Source: Sphingomonas desiccabilis
GTDB taxonomy: Bacteria; Pseudomonadota; Alphaproteobacteria; Sphingomonadales; Sphingomonadaceae
Direction of reading: 5' to 3'
NCBI RefSeq assembly: GCF_004135605.1
Contig: NZ_SDPT01000001.1
Location: forward strand, 1,178,001-1,242,000
Length of the DNA stretch: 64,000 nucleotides
In this document: positions 27,053 through 34,902 of the stretch, piece by piece
Numbering within the stretch: position 1 is the stretch's first letter
Layout of the letters: each line of letters begins with the position of its first letter
Position numbers and translations under genes: made by a program
Notes under the pieces: generated by a model
The model's database searches: none
Told to the model about the DNA's origin: nothing
Seen by the model: the letters and a program-made list of their open reading frames with translations, nothing else

Positions 27053-27388
27053 TCAGCCGCTCATGGGATCGGGCGCCTGGGCGGCGCTGGGGCCGTCCTC
27101 ATTCGCCGGTTCGCGGGTGTCGTCGTTGGCCGGGACCGGCAGGCGCTTCGGCCCCAGGTTGCGGTTGCCGAAGGGCAGGTGGACGGCTGCGCTCGGCATT
27201 GCGCTGGGCACGATGGTGCGAACCGCCTCCAGCTGGGCGACGAAGGTGTGGCCGCAGCGGTGGTTGGTGCAGGCATAGTCCAGCTCACGCACCAGGCTGG
27301 TGACCTGCGCGCTGCTGCGGACGATCGCGCGCGATCGGCAGTGTGGGCAGTCGAAGGAAGGCTGGCGCGGACGCGCGGTACGACTCAT
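27053..27388 (-). CDS. ogr: Ogr/Delta-family zinc finger late-gene activator
   Basis: A 111-residue protein whose first half matches the Ogr/Delta family of P2 and P4: CPHCRSRAIVRSS near residue 14, then ACTNHRCGHTF around residue 40, giving a Cys4 zinc site, with the RSS and TSLVREL elements between them. Family members activate late promoters together with the host RNA polymerase alpha subunit. The C-terminal 50 residues are polar and disordered. In P2 ogr lies next to D; here it sits in the early operon. Its ATG overlaps the stop of the 163-residue gene. Confidence 0.88.
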   Translation of the reverse strand: MSRTARPRQPSFDCPHCRSRAIVRSSAQVTSLVRELDYACTNHRCGHTFVAQLEAVRTIVPSAMPSAAVHLPFGNRNLGPKRLPVPANDDTREPANEDGPSAAQAPDPMSG

Positions 27389-27876
27389 CGGTGGGAACCC
27401 CCGGCTTTCCCGACCGGCCCCGCGCCGGTCTTAAGGAAACTGAACAGCCGGCGCTTGATGGCTGCGACGGCAGTCTCGGCCTCGTCGGCTTCGAGCAATG
27501 CGCGCTGCACATCGTTGGGGCTGTGACCGGCCTGGCAGACCGACAAACTGGCGGCGATCAGGTCACCGCATTCGCGGGCGGCGGTGGCCACCTCGCTGGA
27601 GAGCGCGCGAGCGCAGGCGGTGCGATCCTCGACCGTAATCTTGAGCTGCGCCGCATAGGCATCGTGCAGCGGCGCGTTCTCGCCGCCGGCAGCGATGTAT
27701 GCAGCGTCAAGGGCGATTGCCTGGACGAAGCTGGGGCAGGAGGTCGTCGCCTCGTTCGTCCAGTCGCGGATACACGCGACCGAGCGGCCAGCGACCGCCG
27801 CCGCCGCCGGATAGCCGATGCGGCCGGCGATCTGCAGCACGGCGTCCGCGGCCGTGTCGGGGATACGCGGTGCCAT
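27385..27876 (-). CDS. Phage early regulatory-type protein, unknown function
   Basis: A 163-residue, Ala-rich helical protein. The N-terminal part (ADAVLQIAGRIGYPAAAAVA then RSVACIRDWTNEAT) resembles a helix-turn-helix, placed like CII-type proteins directly after a Cro-like gene. The remainder has long helices and several cysteines. Overlaps by 4 bases with ogr and by 1 base with its upstream neighbour show strict coupling. No firm family was recognised. Confidence 0.65.
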   Translation of the reverse strand: MAPRIPDTAADAVLQIAGRIGYPAAAAVAGRSVACIRDWTNEATTSCPSFVQAIALDAAYIAAGGENAPLHDAYAAQLKITVEDRTACARALSSEVATAARECGDLIAASLSVCQAGHSPNDVQRALLEADEAETAVAAIKRRLFSFLKTGAGPVGKAGGSHR

Positions 27877-28181
27877 CAGGGGCGCTTCCCATAGAAAGCG
27901 GCGTCTGCTTTCGACGCGACGACCGGTCCGCTTGGCTTTACGGCTGGAGCGTCAGAGGCGGAAACAGGGTCGGTGGGGTAGATGTCCGGACGCAGCGCAT
28001 GACGAGGAACGCCGAAGGCAGCCTCCGCCTTGAGGACGTACTTCGCGGATAGGGGGCGCTTCCGCTTCAGCAAGTAAGAGATCAGCTGCTGAGAGGCGCC
28101 AGTTGCCTTCGCGAAGGCAGTTTGGCTGCCCGCCAAACCGACCGCACGCTTAAAAGCTTGGATGCTAGCGTCATGTTCCAT
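27876..28181 (-). CDS. YdaS/Cro-like HTH regulator
   Basis: A 101-residue protein with a compact helix-turn-helix (GSQTAFAKATGASQQLISYL, then LKRKRPLSAKYVLKAEAAFG) characteristic of YdaS-type Cro-like phage regulators, followed by RHALRPDIYP, the usual end of this domain. The C terminus is a flexible tail. It is the first gene of the leftward early operon and faces the plus-strand repressor across an 81-bp operator region, so it probably plays the Cro role. Confidence 0.8.
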   Translation of the reverse strand: MEHDASIQAFKRAVGLAGSQTAFAKATGASQQLISYLLKRKRPLSAKYVLKAEAAFGVPRHALRPDIYPTDPVSASDAPAVKPSGPVVASKADAAFYGKRP

Positions 28182-28191
28182 GGCAATCGGC

Positions 28192-28256
28192 GTACAAACG
28201 ATACAAGCAGAATACAAGCCGTTTGTACGACGCTTGTACAAATTTGTTTGTAAGCT
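28192..28256. promoter_or_regulatory. Divergent early operator with repeated GTACAAAC-type half-sites
   Basis: Half-sites with the core TACAA(A/G)C occur in both orientations: GTACAAAC at 28192, ATACAAGC at 28201 and 28212, then GTTTGTAC at 28221, GCTTGTAC at 28232 and GTTTGTAAGC at 28247. TACAAGC-C-GTTTGTA (28213-28227) is a dyad. The region is AT-rich compared with its surroundings and lies exactly between the Cro-like and XRE genes, so it is the likely lysis/lysogeny operator. Confidence 0.8.
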
Positions 28257-28262
28257 CTAGCT

Positions 28263-28763
28263 GTGAGCACGGTTGAGGAAGAAGGCGCGTGGCTTCGCGC
28301 TCAGCGCCAGCGGCGTGGCTGGACCGCGGCTGATGTGGCTCGCGTAGCCGTTGAGCAGGCTGCCGAAGCGGGCGTTCCGATCTCGCTGACCCAACAAGCG
28401 GTGTCAGCTTTCGAGAATGGACGCCTTAAGACGGTACCCATGTGGGTCTCTTGGGTCCGGCGGGCCGTTGATGACGTGCCGGCAGGCGCGGCACCCGCAG
28501 CCGCGCAGGTAATCCCTATGTCAGTGATGCTGCCTAGTGAGGCCGCTTTGGCGCGCATGTTCGAAGGGCTGCTTCGGCCGCTCGATCGAACGGCGCCCGT
28601 GGACGAGCTCGCGCGAATTCTCGCTCAGCGGCTTCCAAATGGCCTAGCGCGGCTTGCAACCGCTCTTCCGCCCGAGGCGATGGCGCCAGAGACCGTTCCC
28701 GATGCAGCGCCTCCACCTCCCGCCACAGATCATCCCGCGTCCCAGCGAGGATCGCGCACATGA
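28263..28763 (+). CDS. XRE-family phage repressor (candidate), GTG start
   Basis: A 166-residue protein with an N-terminal Cro/C1 helix-turn-helix (EEGAWLRAQRQRRGWTAADVARV, then TQQAVSAFENGRLKTVPMWV) and a C-terminal Pro-rich tail, without the LexA-type self-cleavage domain. It is transcribed rightward from the operator and is the best candidate for the lysogeny repressor. No ribosome-binding site is seen before the GTG, and the operator repeats end seven bases upstream, so the mRNA may be leaderless, as in some phage repressors (inference). Confidence 0.78.
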   Translation: MSTVEEEGAWLRAQRQRRGWTAADVARVAVEQAAEAGVPISLTQQAVSAFENGRLKTVPMWVSWVRRAVDDVPAGAAPAAAQVIPMSVMLPSEAALARMFEGLLRPLDRTAPVDELARILAQRLPNGLARLATALPPEAMAPETVPDAAPPPPATDHPASQRGSRT

Positions 28764-28975
28764 CCTCGCAGCGTAGGCAGGCAAGCTCGCAGCCAGGGGC
28801 GGTTCGGAAGACGGGTTCGTTCAAGAGCGGCTCGATGAGTGTTCCTATTCCGTTCGCATTTGGCCATGCGAGGTCTTGTAGGAAAGCGGCGGCAAACACG
28901 CTGCCCGCGACGCGATGTTCGAACACGTCCTGGGGTGAAGCAGCGGGCTTCTAAGGGGCGACGATAGGGGGAAGC

Positions 28976-29779
28976 ATGGGGGCACTTCAGGAGTTCGCGG
29001 TTAAGGAGGCGGTTCTGCCGCCTGGCCTCACAGCTTTGCTAGACTGCGAGGACGTCGACACGCTTCCCGACGCGCCGACAGATTCGGACGAACCGCAGGC
29101 GATTGCCGGGTTCATGTGCGTCATCGAATATGCGGATAAAGACGGTGCGGTCACCGAGCGTCTGATAACCTGCCGTCGCTATCTCACGATCGGCGGCAAC
29201 GCGTCCGTCGGCGCGATCTGCGGCAACTCCAGGCGTTACAAGCTCTTTCGCTGCGACCGGATCATGGAGGTATGCGACGCGGAGACGGGAGCCTCGCTCG
29301 GCGACGGTTCCTATTTCGAGCGCTTTACGGTCAGCGCAGCCAAGCCGCTGGCGGATATGTGGGACACCACATCGCCGCGAAAGTCGCTGATCGTCGCCGG
29401 CTTGAACGTGCTGGCGTTCATGGCGCGATGCGACGGCCAATGGCACCCGCTGGAGACGCAGACGATCGAAGATTTCATCTGCTCGCTCTGGCTGCGGAAG
29501 GAGTGGGAAGGATCACCGCCGCTCGACCGGATCGTCGCGCACGCCCGCCGGCTCGCGCCCGATGGCGAGGTGTTTGAAAGCGCCATCCGGCAGTACGCCC
29601 ATAGCAGCACCTCTCGGGCGGTGCTGACGCAGTACGTGCAGCGGGTGATCGCCGCCGATGGCGTGATCTGTGAGGACGAGCACCGGTGGGCGGCTTGCTA
29701 TGCCGAGTGCATGGAGGAAGCTGTTGCAGCCGAGGCTGAGGCGCGGCGCGGCAAGCAATCAGTGGTTAGCCGCGTCTGA
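28976..29779 (+). CDS. WYL-like and TerB-like domain protein
   Basis: A 267-residue protein. Residues 45-110 (FMCVIEYADKDGAVTERLIT, then GNSRRYKLFRCDRI) resemble a WYL-type ligand-binding barrel. Residues 140-255 resemble two TerB-like acidic helical repeats with MARCDGQWHPLE and VIAADGVICEDE. Combinations of these domains occur in stress- and phage-defence-linked proteins of bacteria. AGGGGGAAGC precedes the ATG. It is the first clear gene of the cargo segment beyond the repressor; a role in superinfection control is possible but unproven. Confidence 0.75.
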   Translation: MGALQEFAVKEAVLPPGLTALLDCEDVDTLPDAPTDSDEPQAIAGFMCVIEYADKDGAVTERLITCRRYLTIGGNASVGAICGNSRRYKLFRCDRIMEVCDAETGASLGDGSYFERFTVSAAKPLADMWDTTSPRKSLIVAGLNVLAFMARCDGQWHPLETQTIEDFICSLWLRKEWEGSPPLDRIVAHARRLAPDGEVFESAIRQYAHSSTSRAVLTQYVQRVIAADGVICEDEHRWAACYAECMEEAVAAEAEARRGKQSVVSRV

Positions 29780-29838
29780 TCGTGGGTGGCCACATAAACT
29801 AGCTTGCACGAATCGGAACAAGAGGAGAACATAGGGCC

Positions 29839-30030
29839 ATGATGACGCCCGACTCCTCCAGCCTCGCCCACACCCTCCTCCATGCTCCGGGATGGGCCCG
29901 CATGGGACTTACAGCGCCTAATCAGCGCCTGCGCGAGCAAGCTGCGGCAGAGTTGGCTGAGACCATCATCGACGCCCTGGCTCGTCCGCAGGCGGCTCAC
30001 GACGCACGGCAGATGCCGCTTCCGCTCTGA
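29839..30030 (+). CDS. Small DUF6771-like protein
   Basis: A 63-residue protein with the pattern LLHAPGWARMGLTAPNQRLREQAAAELAE, a helical core and the ending RQMPLPL, which I associate with the DUF6771 family of short sphingomonad proteins. Its function is unknown. GAGGAG stands 13 bases before the start. It is followed after one base by the GTG of the next small gene. Confidence 0.6.
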   Translation: MMTPDSSSLAHTLLHAPGWARMGLTAPNQRLREQAAAELAETIIDALARPQAAHDARQMPLPL

Positions 30031-30031
30031 G

Positions 30032-30328
30032 GTGTCCGCTAATACCCGGCTGGACAGCCTGAGCGACCTAACAAAGCACCGTGCCAACCTGCGAGTCCGC
30101 TGCTCATGTGGTGCGGAGCATGTTTTCGACGCTGGCCGCTTCTGGCGGTACGCCATGCTCCGTTCCTGGAACACGCAGCTAGGCGCACTGGGTCACCACA
30201 TCCGCTGCCGGGCTTGTGGAAAGCGCGGGCCGCGCCTCAGCGCCACCCCGCAGCCGCCAACCCTGGCGGATCCTTTTCCCCGGGACGAGGCTGCGTGGAA
30301 GGCTCTCCACCGGCGCCTAAGGGACTAA
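30032..30328 (+). CDS. Small zinc-finger-type hypothetical protein
   Basis: A 98-residue protein starting at the GTG at 30032, one base after the preceding stop. It has cysteine pairs CSCGAEH (residues 24-30) and CRACGKRGP (around residue 62), enough for one zinc site, separated by a helical segment FWRYAMLRSWNTQLGAL. No family with known function was recognised. An upstream frame extension from 29882 only shadows the DUF6771-like gene. Confidence 0.6.
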   Translation: MSANTRLDSLSDLTKHRANLRVRCSCGAEHVFDAGRFWRYAMLRSWNTQLGALGHHIRCRACGKRGPRLSATPQPPTLADPFPRDEAAWKALHRRLRD

Positions 30329-30496
30329 AGGCAGAGATTGGGTGGAAAGCTGACGATAACCTGCGGCTCCGAGCCAGGCAGGTGGTCGTCAAGCGGCACA
30401 AGAGGCTAGATGCATTTCAAGGGAAAGCGGCTTGACCCCTGGGCGAAACCGCTGCGATGGCGCAGCGGCATTTCGCGAAAAGGGGGGGGCACCGCA

Positions 30497-31123
30497 ATGC
30501 ACATTCATGTTCCGAAATTGGCGCATTCCGTGCGCGAGTTTCTGGTCGAGATCAGCACCATCACCGTGGGCATTCTGATCGCGCTGAGTCTGGAAGCAGG
30601 CGTGGAAGCTTGGCACCATCATGAACTGGTGGAGCAGGCCCGCGCCAATCTCCGCAGAGAACTCGATGACAACCGAAAAGGGTTGGCAAAGTCGCTGGCC
30701 ACCGAGCGCAGTGCATTGCTGGGCTTAAACCGTATGTCTGCCATAATTGGGACGACTCTGGCGGGCAAAAAACCGGAGAGCGCCAGCATCGACATCAACA
30801 TCGATTTCATCGAGATGCGGACTGCGGCCTGGGAAAGTACCGTTGCGACCCAGGCACTGACCCATATGCCGTATGAAGAGGCACAGACGCTTGCGCTCGC
30901 CTATTCCGCAAGCCGGACCTTCAATGGATTGCAGCAAGAGGCGCGCAAGCCATACATCGAGATGGCTGGCACCTTGGGTGAAGATCCCTCATCCATGAGC
31001 AAAGAGGAACTCCGCGAAGCGCAGCGTGCTGTCGGCATCAATCGGATGTACGTAACGGCAGCGCTGGCGACAGGGAAGGATCTGCTGGAGGTCTACGACC
31101 GGGCGTTAGAGAAACTGGACTGA
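30497..31123 (+). CDS. Membrane-anchored hypothetical protein
   Basis: A 208-residue protein with an N-terminal MHIHVPKLAHSVREFLVEI segment, one transmembrane helix (ISTITVGILIALSLEAGVEA), the motif WHHHELVEQARANLRREL, and then a mostly helical cytoplasmic or periplasmic domain. This layout recurs in many uncharacterised sphingomonad and related proteins. The ATG at 30497 is used; an earlier frame start at 30410 is less likely. Base composition is less GC-rich than the structural genes, which fits recent acquisition. Confidence 0.7.
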   Translation: MHIHVPKLAHSVREFLVEISTITVGILIALSLEAGVEAWHHHELVEQARANLRRELDDNRKGLAKSLATERSALLGLNRMSAIIGTTLAGKKPESASIDINIDFIEMRTAAWESTVATQALTHMPYEEAQTLALAYSASRTFNGLQQEARKPYIEMAGTLGEDPSSMSKEELREAQRAVGINRMYVTAALATGKDLLEVYDRALEKLD

Positions 31124-31525
31124 ATCGGCGGAAGCCTCGCTGCCGCAAGTCGCTGGAGCGAGCTTCTTCGTCCGATACGACAGCCGTGAACGTCCGCAAC
31201 TCGGCGTTACCTGCCGTTGCCGGTCGGGGGTATCGGCGGGGTACAGCTTAGCGGTTGCGGCTCTCAGACCCAGGCTTTCTGCGGTGCCTACCTGGGCGCG
31301 GCGGAGGGTCTCTCCGCCGCGACCGGGGGGAAGGAGCCGGTCCGCCGGCGATCAGCTGTGGATACGATTTACCTTCCGGGGGGACTCACGGCTTGCTAGT
31401 TGCATCCCCATATAATTGTGGAGACGGGTCCGCCGCTATCGCTGCGCCCGCTGCTCGCGACAAGCGCCGGCTTGGTTGCCCTTCTCTCGGACGCCGGCCG
31501 CTCCGCGAATAGCCAAGGCACAATC
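31124..31525. other. Gene-poor stretch with hairpin repeat unit 1
   Basis: No convincing coding sequence was found in these 402 bases. A 60-codon frame at 31217-31399 has an unnatural composition. The notable content is the hairpin unit at 31272-31319, which recurs in altered form at 32791-32840. Confidence 0.6.
31272..31319 (+). repeat. Intergenic hairpin repeat, copy 1
   Basis: CTTTCTGCGGTGCCT is followed by a 10-bp stem, CGCGGCGGAG with CTCCGCCGCG, around the loop GGTCT. The same leader and a stem with compensatory changes occur again at 32791-32840. Confidence 0.6.
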
Positions 31526-31777
31526 ATGAACACATCACAACCGGGTACAAACGTGCAGACGCGGTCGCGGGCTCTGAACTTGAATCTGTCTAAGGCGCGG
31601 ATCGAGCAACTGTGCGCGAAGCATGATGCGGCGATCAGCGTGATCGAGCCGCTGCCGGGCGGTGGCACTCGCGTCGTGCTGATGAACATTTCTGACGCGG
31701 ACGTTTTGCGTCAGGCGTGTTCGGGCAAGCTCTTGGCCCGAGACGTTCCTCGAACAGCCTTTTTCCGGGGTCGGTGA
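31526..31777 (+). CDS. Small hypothetical protein
   Basis: An 83-residue protein (LNLNLSKARIEQLCAKHDAA, then VIEPLPGGGTRVVLMN) with a short N-terminal helix and a beta-strand region. It resembles small conserved proteins scattered in sphingomonad genomes. Function is unknown. The ATG at 31526 is internal to a longer frame and is chosen because the upstream part has no protein-like composition. Confidence 0.55.
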   Translation: MNTSQPGTNVQTRSRALNLNLSKARIEQLCAKHDAAISVIEPLPGGGTRVVLMNISDADVLRQACSGKLLARDVPRTAFFRGR

Positions 31778-31808
31778 GGCTGCACACGAGCCAACCCCGA
31801 TCGCTCCC

Positions 31809-32012
31809 TTGCTGGACAACATCGAAATGGAAAAGGTTCCAGTGCTTGAGCGGGCAATCGGATTGGCGCGCTCGGGCGGATGCACGTCGGTCAATCACGT
31901 GCGGCAGCTGCTGCGTCGCGAGGGTTACGCCGACGTGGCAGTGGGGCTCGCAGGCGCGGCTGCCAATCGGGCGATCATCGATGCACTGAGAGAGGCGCTC
32001 GGCCGGGGCTAG
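31809..32012 (+). CDS. Small hypothetical protein (67 aa)
   Basis: A 67-residue frame (VLERAIGLARSGGCTSVNHV, then LLRREGYADVAV) with natural amino-acid composition and two predicted helices, 31 bases after the previous stop. It has no recognisable domain and no strong ribosome site. It may be a genuine small cargo gene, and confidence is limited. Confidence 0.45.
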   Translation: MLDNIEMEKVPVLERAIGLARSGGCTSVNHVRQLLRREGYADVAVGLAGAAANRAIIDALREALGRG

Positions 32013-32267
32013 CGGCGTTCACGGCATCGTCTGCCGCTGCCTCGGCGAACTGCTGGGTCGGGCGAGAGCCTCACCTGGGGGTCCTGCCCGTGGAGCGTGA
32101 ATGTCACGCCTGCAGAAAAGTTGGTGCTTTGGGAAACCTAGGTGAACGGCATTTCTGCACGAGCAGCCCCAGAGTAGGAGGCGAGGCGTACCGCTTTGCC
32201 AGTAGCGGCTCCTAGGGCTTGGTCCTCTGCAGTGTCCGCGGGCGCAGCGCTAAAAGCGTGTACGCAG

Positions 32268-32564
32268 CTAAGCTCCGGAACGTGGGATGCCGATCTGCGG
32301 CAGGAAATGCTGCGGCAAGCGGATAAGTTGCTCTGCGGCGGGCGCCATTGTCCCGTTGAAGGTCAGCATGAACAAGATAAGATTGTCCGCGTCAGTAACA
32401 ACCATGCTCCACTCTTCAGCAGCCCAGAACTGATGGGCGTTATCCGCAATGAGAGCGCCTGCCGTTTGAACCGCCTGCAAACGCGCCTCGTGAGTGGACG
32501 CGAATTCCACCCCCACGCTGTCGCGTAGATCCTTGCCGTCATTGATGTGGAAGAAGTAACGCAT
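32268..32564 (-). CDS. DUF6894 family protein
   Basis: A 98-residue protein beginning MRYFFHINDGKDLRDSVGVE, the hallmark of the DUF6894 family, with the acidic strand SMVVTDADNLILFMLTF later. Function is unknown. The ATG at 32564 matches the family N terminus. It is the only minus-strand gene in the cargo segment. Confidence 0.75.
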   Translation of the reverse strand: MRYFFHINDGKDLRDSVGVEFASTHEARLQAVQTAGALIADNAHQFWAAEEWSMVVTDADNLILFMLTFNGTMAPAAEQLIRLPQHFLPQIGIPRSGA

Positions 32565-33002
32565 GCGTGCTCCGTCTGTAGGCGGGAGCACACTTGTCTC
32601 TCAGTCGGTGCGGCCGTGACATCGCTCACCGATATCGACGATATGGTGCGCCATACGAGTGGAACAAGGTTCACCTGCAAGACGACCTTCGCGCCTACGC
32701 GCCGGAATCGCCCAGCGAACACCGAAACTGATGACGGTCTGTCTGGGGGTGCCGCTGGGGTATCGCTCGGCATCGCCCACTCTTGAACCGAGCTTTTCTG
32801 CGGTGCCTGCTGGATCACGGCGGACAGCATCTCCGCCGTGGAATGGCCGAAGGTGGGTGGAAAGCGGGCAGGCAGCTTTTGAGAGGTAGGGTGGCCCTAA
32901 CAGCCGCCCCACAAAGACGGCATTCCGGCGAGCCACAGGTCCGTGGACAAGGTCCAAGTATTATCGCTAAGTATCCGCACGACCAGGCAGCAGGGAACCG
33001 CG
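32565..33002. other. Gene-poor stretch with hairpin repeat unit 2
   Basis: No supported coding sequence is seen in these 438 bases; overlapping frames here have compositions typical of shadows. The hairpin unit at 32791-32840 is the only structured feature noted. Confidence 0.55.
32791..32840 (+). repeat. Intergenic hairpin repeat, copy 2
   Basis: AGCTTTTCTGCGGTGCCT leads into a 9-bp stem, CACGGCGGA with TCCGCCGTG. Relative to copy 1 the outer stem pairs changed on both sides while pairing was kept. Confidence 0.6.
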
Positions 33003-33383
33003 ATGAATCTGAAGATGATAGTGGCAGCGTCCGTTGTGGGTCTGGCTGGCACCTCAGTGCATGCCCAGGTCGCTCCTGCGGGTCTATCCGACCGATATAC
33101 AGCATGCCACGCGCGGGCGGGAGATAACACCGTACAACAGGGCATCTGCGCGCAGTCTGAAATGGGATCTCAGGATGCTCGGCTGAATAAGGCTTATCAG
33201 GAGGTGATGCGTCAGCTCGCAAAAACTCCTGAAAAGCGCCTTGCTCTTCGCGCGGAGCAGCGAGCCTGGCTGAAGGCCCGCGACTATGAGTGCAAAGTTG
33301 ATCAAGAGACGATCAACAGCAGCTGCTTGGTCATGAAGACGGCAAGCCGCGCGGACGAGCTGGAGCGCATGATCCGCTTCTAG
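33003..33383 (+). CDS. LprI-type lysozyme inhibitor family protein (DUF1311)
   Basis: A 126-residue secreted protein with a signal peptide (residues 1-22, ending VHAQ) and an LprI/DUF1311 core: four cysteines and the typical SQDARLNKAYQEVMRQLAKT and LRAEQRAWLKARDYEC. LprI of Mycobacterium tuberculosis inhibits lysozyme. Being in a prophage near its structural genes, it might influence lysis or protect the host envelope, but many DUF1311 proteins have other or unknown roles. Confidence 0.8.
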   Translation: MNLKMIVAASVVGLAGTSVHAQVAPAGLSDRYTACHARAGDNTVQQGICAQSEMGSQDARLNKAYQEVMRQLAKTPEKRLALRAEQRAWLKARDYECKVDQETINSSCLVMKTASRADELERMIRF

Positions 33384-33487
33384 GTTCTGTGATCAGCCGT
33401 AGCGGAGGGAGGTAGCTGCGCAGGTGCCATTTGGCCGAACGGCCGACATTGGGCACTTTCCGACGGTCAGCTTTATGGACGCACGGC

Positions 33488-34516
33488 CTAGCGATAGCTA
33501 ATTTCGAGCTTCACCTGCGTCTGGAACCCTCGGTCGCCGAGCGCGTGAGACACCTCGCTTACGACCCAGCGCTCGGCATCGATTACGGGCTTGAAGCCAA
33601 CGACGGTGACCGGCTGTTCTGGCTTCATGTCGGCGCGGCCGAGCGCGAGATTTAGCGCCAGCGTACGGGGCTGGCGGGCGGCACGGCTGCTCTCGGCCGT
33701 CGCCGCCGCCTGCGCGTCGGCTTCGTTGGCATAGGTGCGGGACAGCTTGCGGGCGCCGTCCGCGTTGCCCACCGTGACCGTCTTCTTCTTCGCGGCGGCG
33801 CGATCGTGCCAGCTGGCGGTGACGCCGGTCACTTCCTCCTGCTTCTGCACTTGGTAGTCGTGCCGATCGCCGTCGCGGCGGTGAATGGTCCGCGCGGGTA
33901 AGTTGACGCCGGAGATGGTTGCCGCCTTGCCGAGCGGCGCCAGCACCAGGTTCCCGCGCTTGATGGTGGCGGCCGCGTCGTGGTCGCGACCCAGGCGGCG
34001 CAGGAAGGCGAGGTCGCTTTCCCGGCTCTGCGCCTTCGTGGTGACCGCGATCGACGCCAGTGCGGGCGCACAGCGCGGCGTCAGCCCATGCGCACGGGCA
34101 ACGTCGGCGACGATCGCGCCCAGCGTGGTGCCGCGCCAGCTGCGTTCCCGGCGCACGCGCATCGCGCCGGTGAAGTCAGCGGCACGGGCGCGAACGGTAA
34201 TGACATCGGGCGGGCCGGTATGGGACACTTCGTCAACGATGAAGGTGCCCTTGTCGACCAGGCCAACCGTCACGTCGCTGCCCTGCTTCCATCCGAGCTG
34301 CACGCGGATCACGGCGCCGGTGCGCGGGAGATTGAAGGCGCCGTCGCTATCGTCGAGCACCAGGTCGAGCTGATCCGCCTCGTTCCCGCGCTTGTCGGTG
34401 ATACCGAGCGAGATCAGGCGCGGGCGGTTTCGGTTGGCCGGCACGCGATCGCGCAGCCGCGGCGTGATGTCGACGCCGTCCACCTCGACGCGATAGTCGG
34501 GGATGTTGGCGATCAT
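33488..34516 (-). CDS. D: P2 gpD-like phage late control / tail protein
   Basis: A 342-residue protein of the gpD family: the N terminus YRVEVDGVDITPRLRDR, the AQSRESDLAFLRRLGRDHD segment and the C-terminal QPVTVVGFKPVIDAERWVV match this baseplate/tail hub protein, counterpart of Mu gp44 and T4 gp27. It is the last gene of the leftward tail unit. Its ATG overlaps the U stop by 4 bases. Confidence 0.92.
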   Translation of the reverse strand: MIANIPDYRVEVDGVDITPRLRDRVPANRNRPRLISLGITDKRGNEADQLDLVLDDSDGAFNLPRTGAVIRVQLGWKQGSDVTVGLVDKGTFIVDEVSHTGPPDVITVRARAADFTGAMRVRRERSWRGTTLGAIVADVARAHGLTPRCAPALASIAVTTKAQSRESDLAFLRRLGRDHDAAATIKRGNLVLAPLGKAATISGVNLPARTIHRRDGDRHDYQVQKQEEVTGVTASWHDRAAAKKKTVTVGNADGARKLSRTYANEADAQAAATAESSRAARQPRTLALNLALGRADMKPEQPVTVVGFKPVIDAERWVVSEVSHALGDRGFQTQVKLEISYR

Positions 34517-34902
34517 GCCGGCTGCTCGCTATCGACGCGTAGCAGCTCGATCTGGAAGTCGATCGCGCGCGGGGTGCCGTCGGCGAACAGGTGCTTGTGG
34601 CGTTCGTCGAGCGTCTGGATGACGAAGGCGCCGAAGATCATGCCGGCGCCGTCGACCAGTGGCCAGGCGTCTCCGCTGTCCGCCATGGTGCGCAACTGGT
34701 CGAGGTTCAGGCGGCCATCGCTCAGCTCGGCGTAGGCGGTGCCGGCGATCGAGACTGTTTCCTCCCCAGGACCGACGAACTGCGTCGCATCGCGCTGACC
34801 AATGCGCTGCGAGGTTGCATGGCGCCAGGCGGTACGGCGGGTCAGATCCTCATGGGCGAGGGTGTCGAGCGAGAAGGGGAACAGCCCCAAAGACATCAGC
34901 AT
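34513..34902 (-). CDS. U: P2 gpU-like tail terminator protein
   Basis: A 129-residue protein with the gpU pattern MSLGLFPFSLDTLAHEDLTR and an end rich in FADGTPRAIDFQIELLR. In P2, gpU ends tail polymerisation. The ATG at 34902 is chosen (with a second ATG at 34896); a TTG at 34914 is in frame further upstream. It overlaps D by 4 bases and begins at the last base of the T stop codon. Confidence 0.9.
   Translation of the reverse strand: MLMSLGLFPFSLDTLAHEDLTRRTAWRHATSQRIGQRDATQFVGPGEETVSIAGTAYAELSDGRLNLDQLRTMADSGDAWPLVDGAGMIFGAFVIQTLDERHKHLFADGTPRAIDFQIELLRVDSEQPA

Noticed and set aside
28534-28926. Minus-strand frame of 130 codons overlapping the repressor 3' end
   Set aside because: Composition is fairly natural, but it starts at a GTG without a ribosome site and half of it is antisense to the XRE gene. 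Not enough support for a gene.
31217-31399. 60-codon plus-strand frame
   Set aside because: Gly/Ala-rich, no ribosome site, and it covers the hairpin repeat, so it is probably non-coding.
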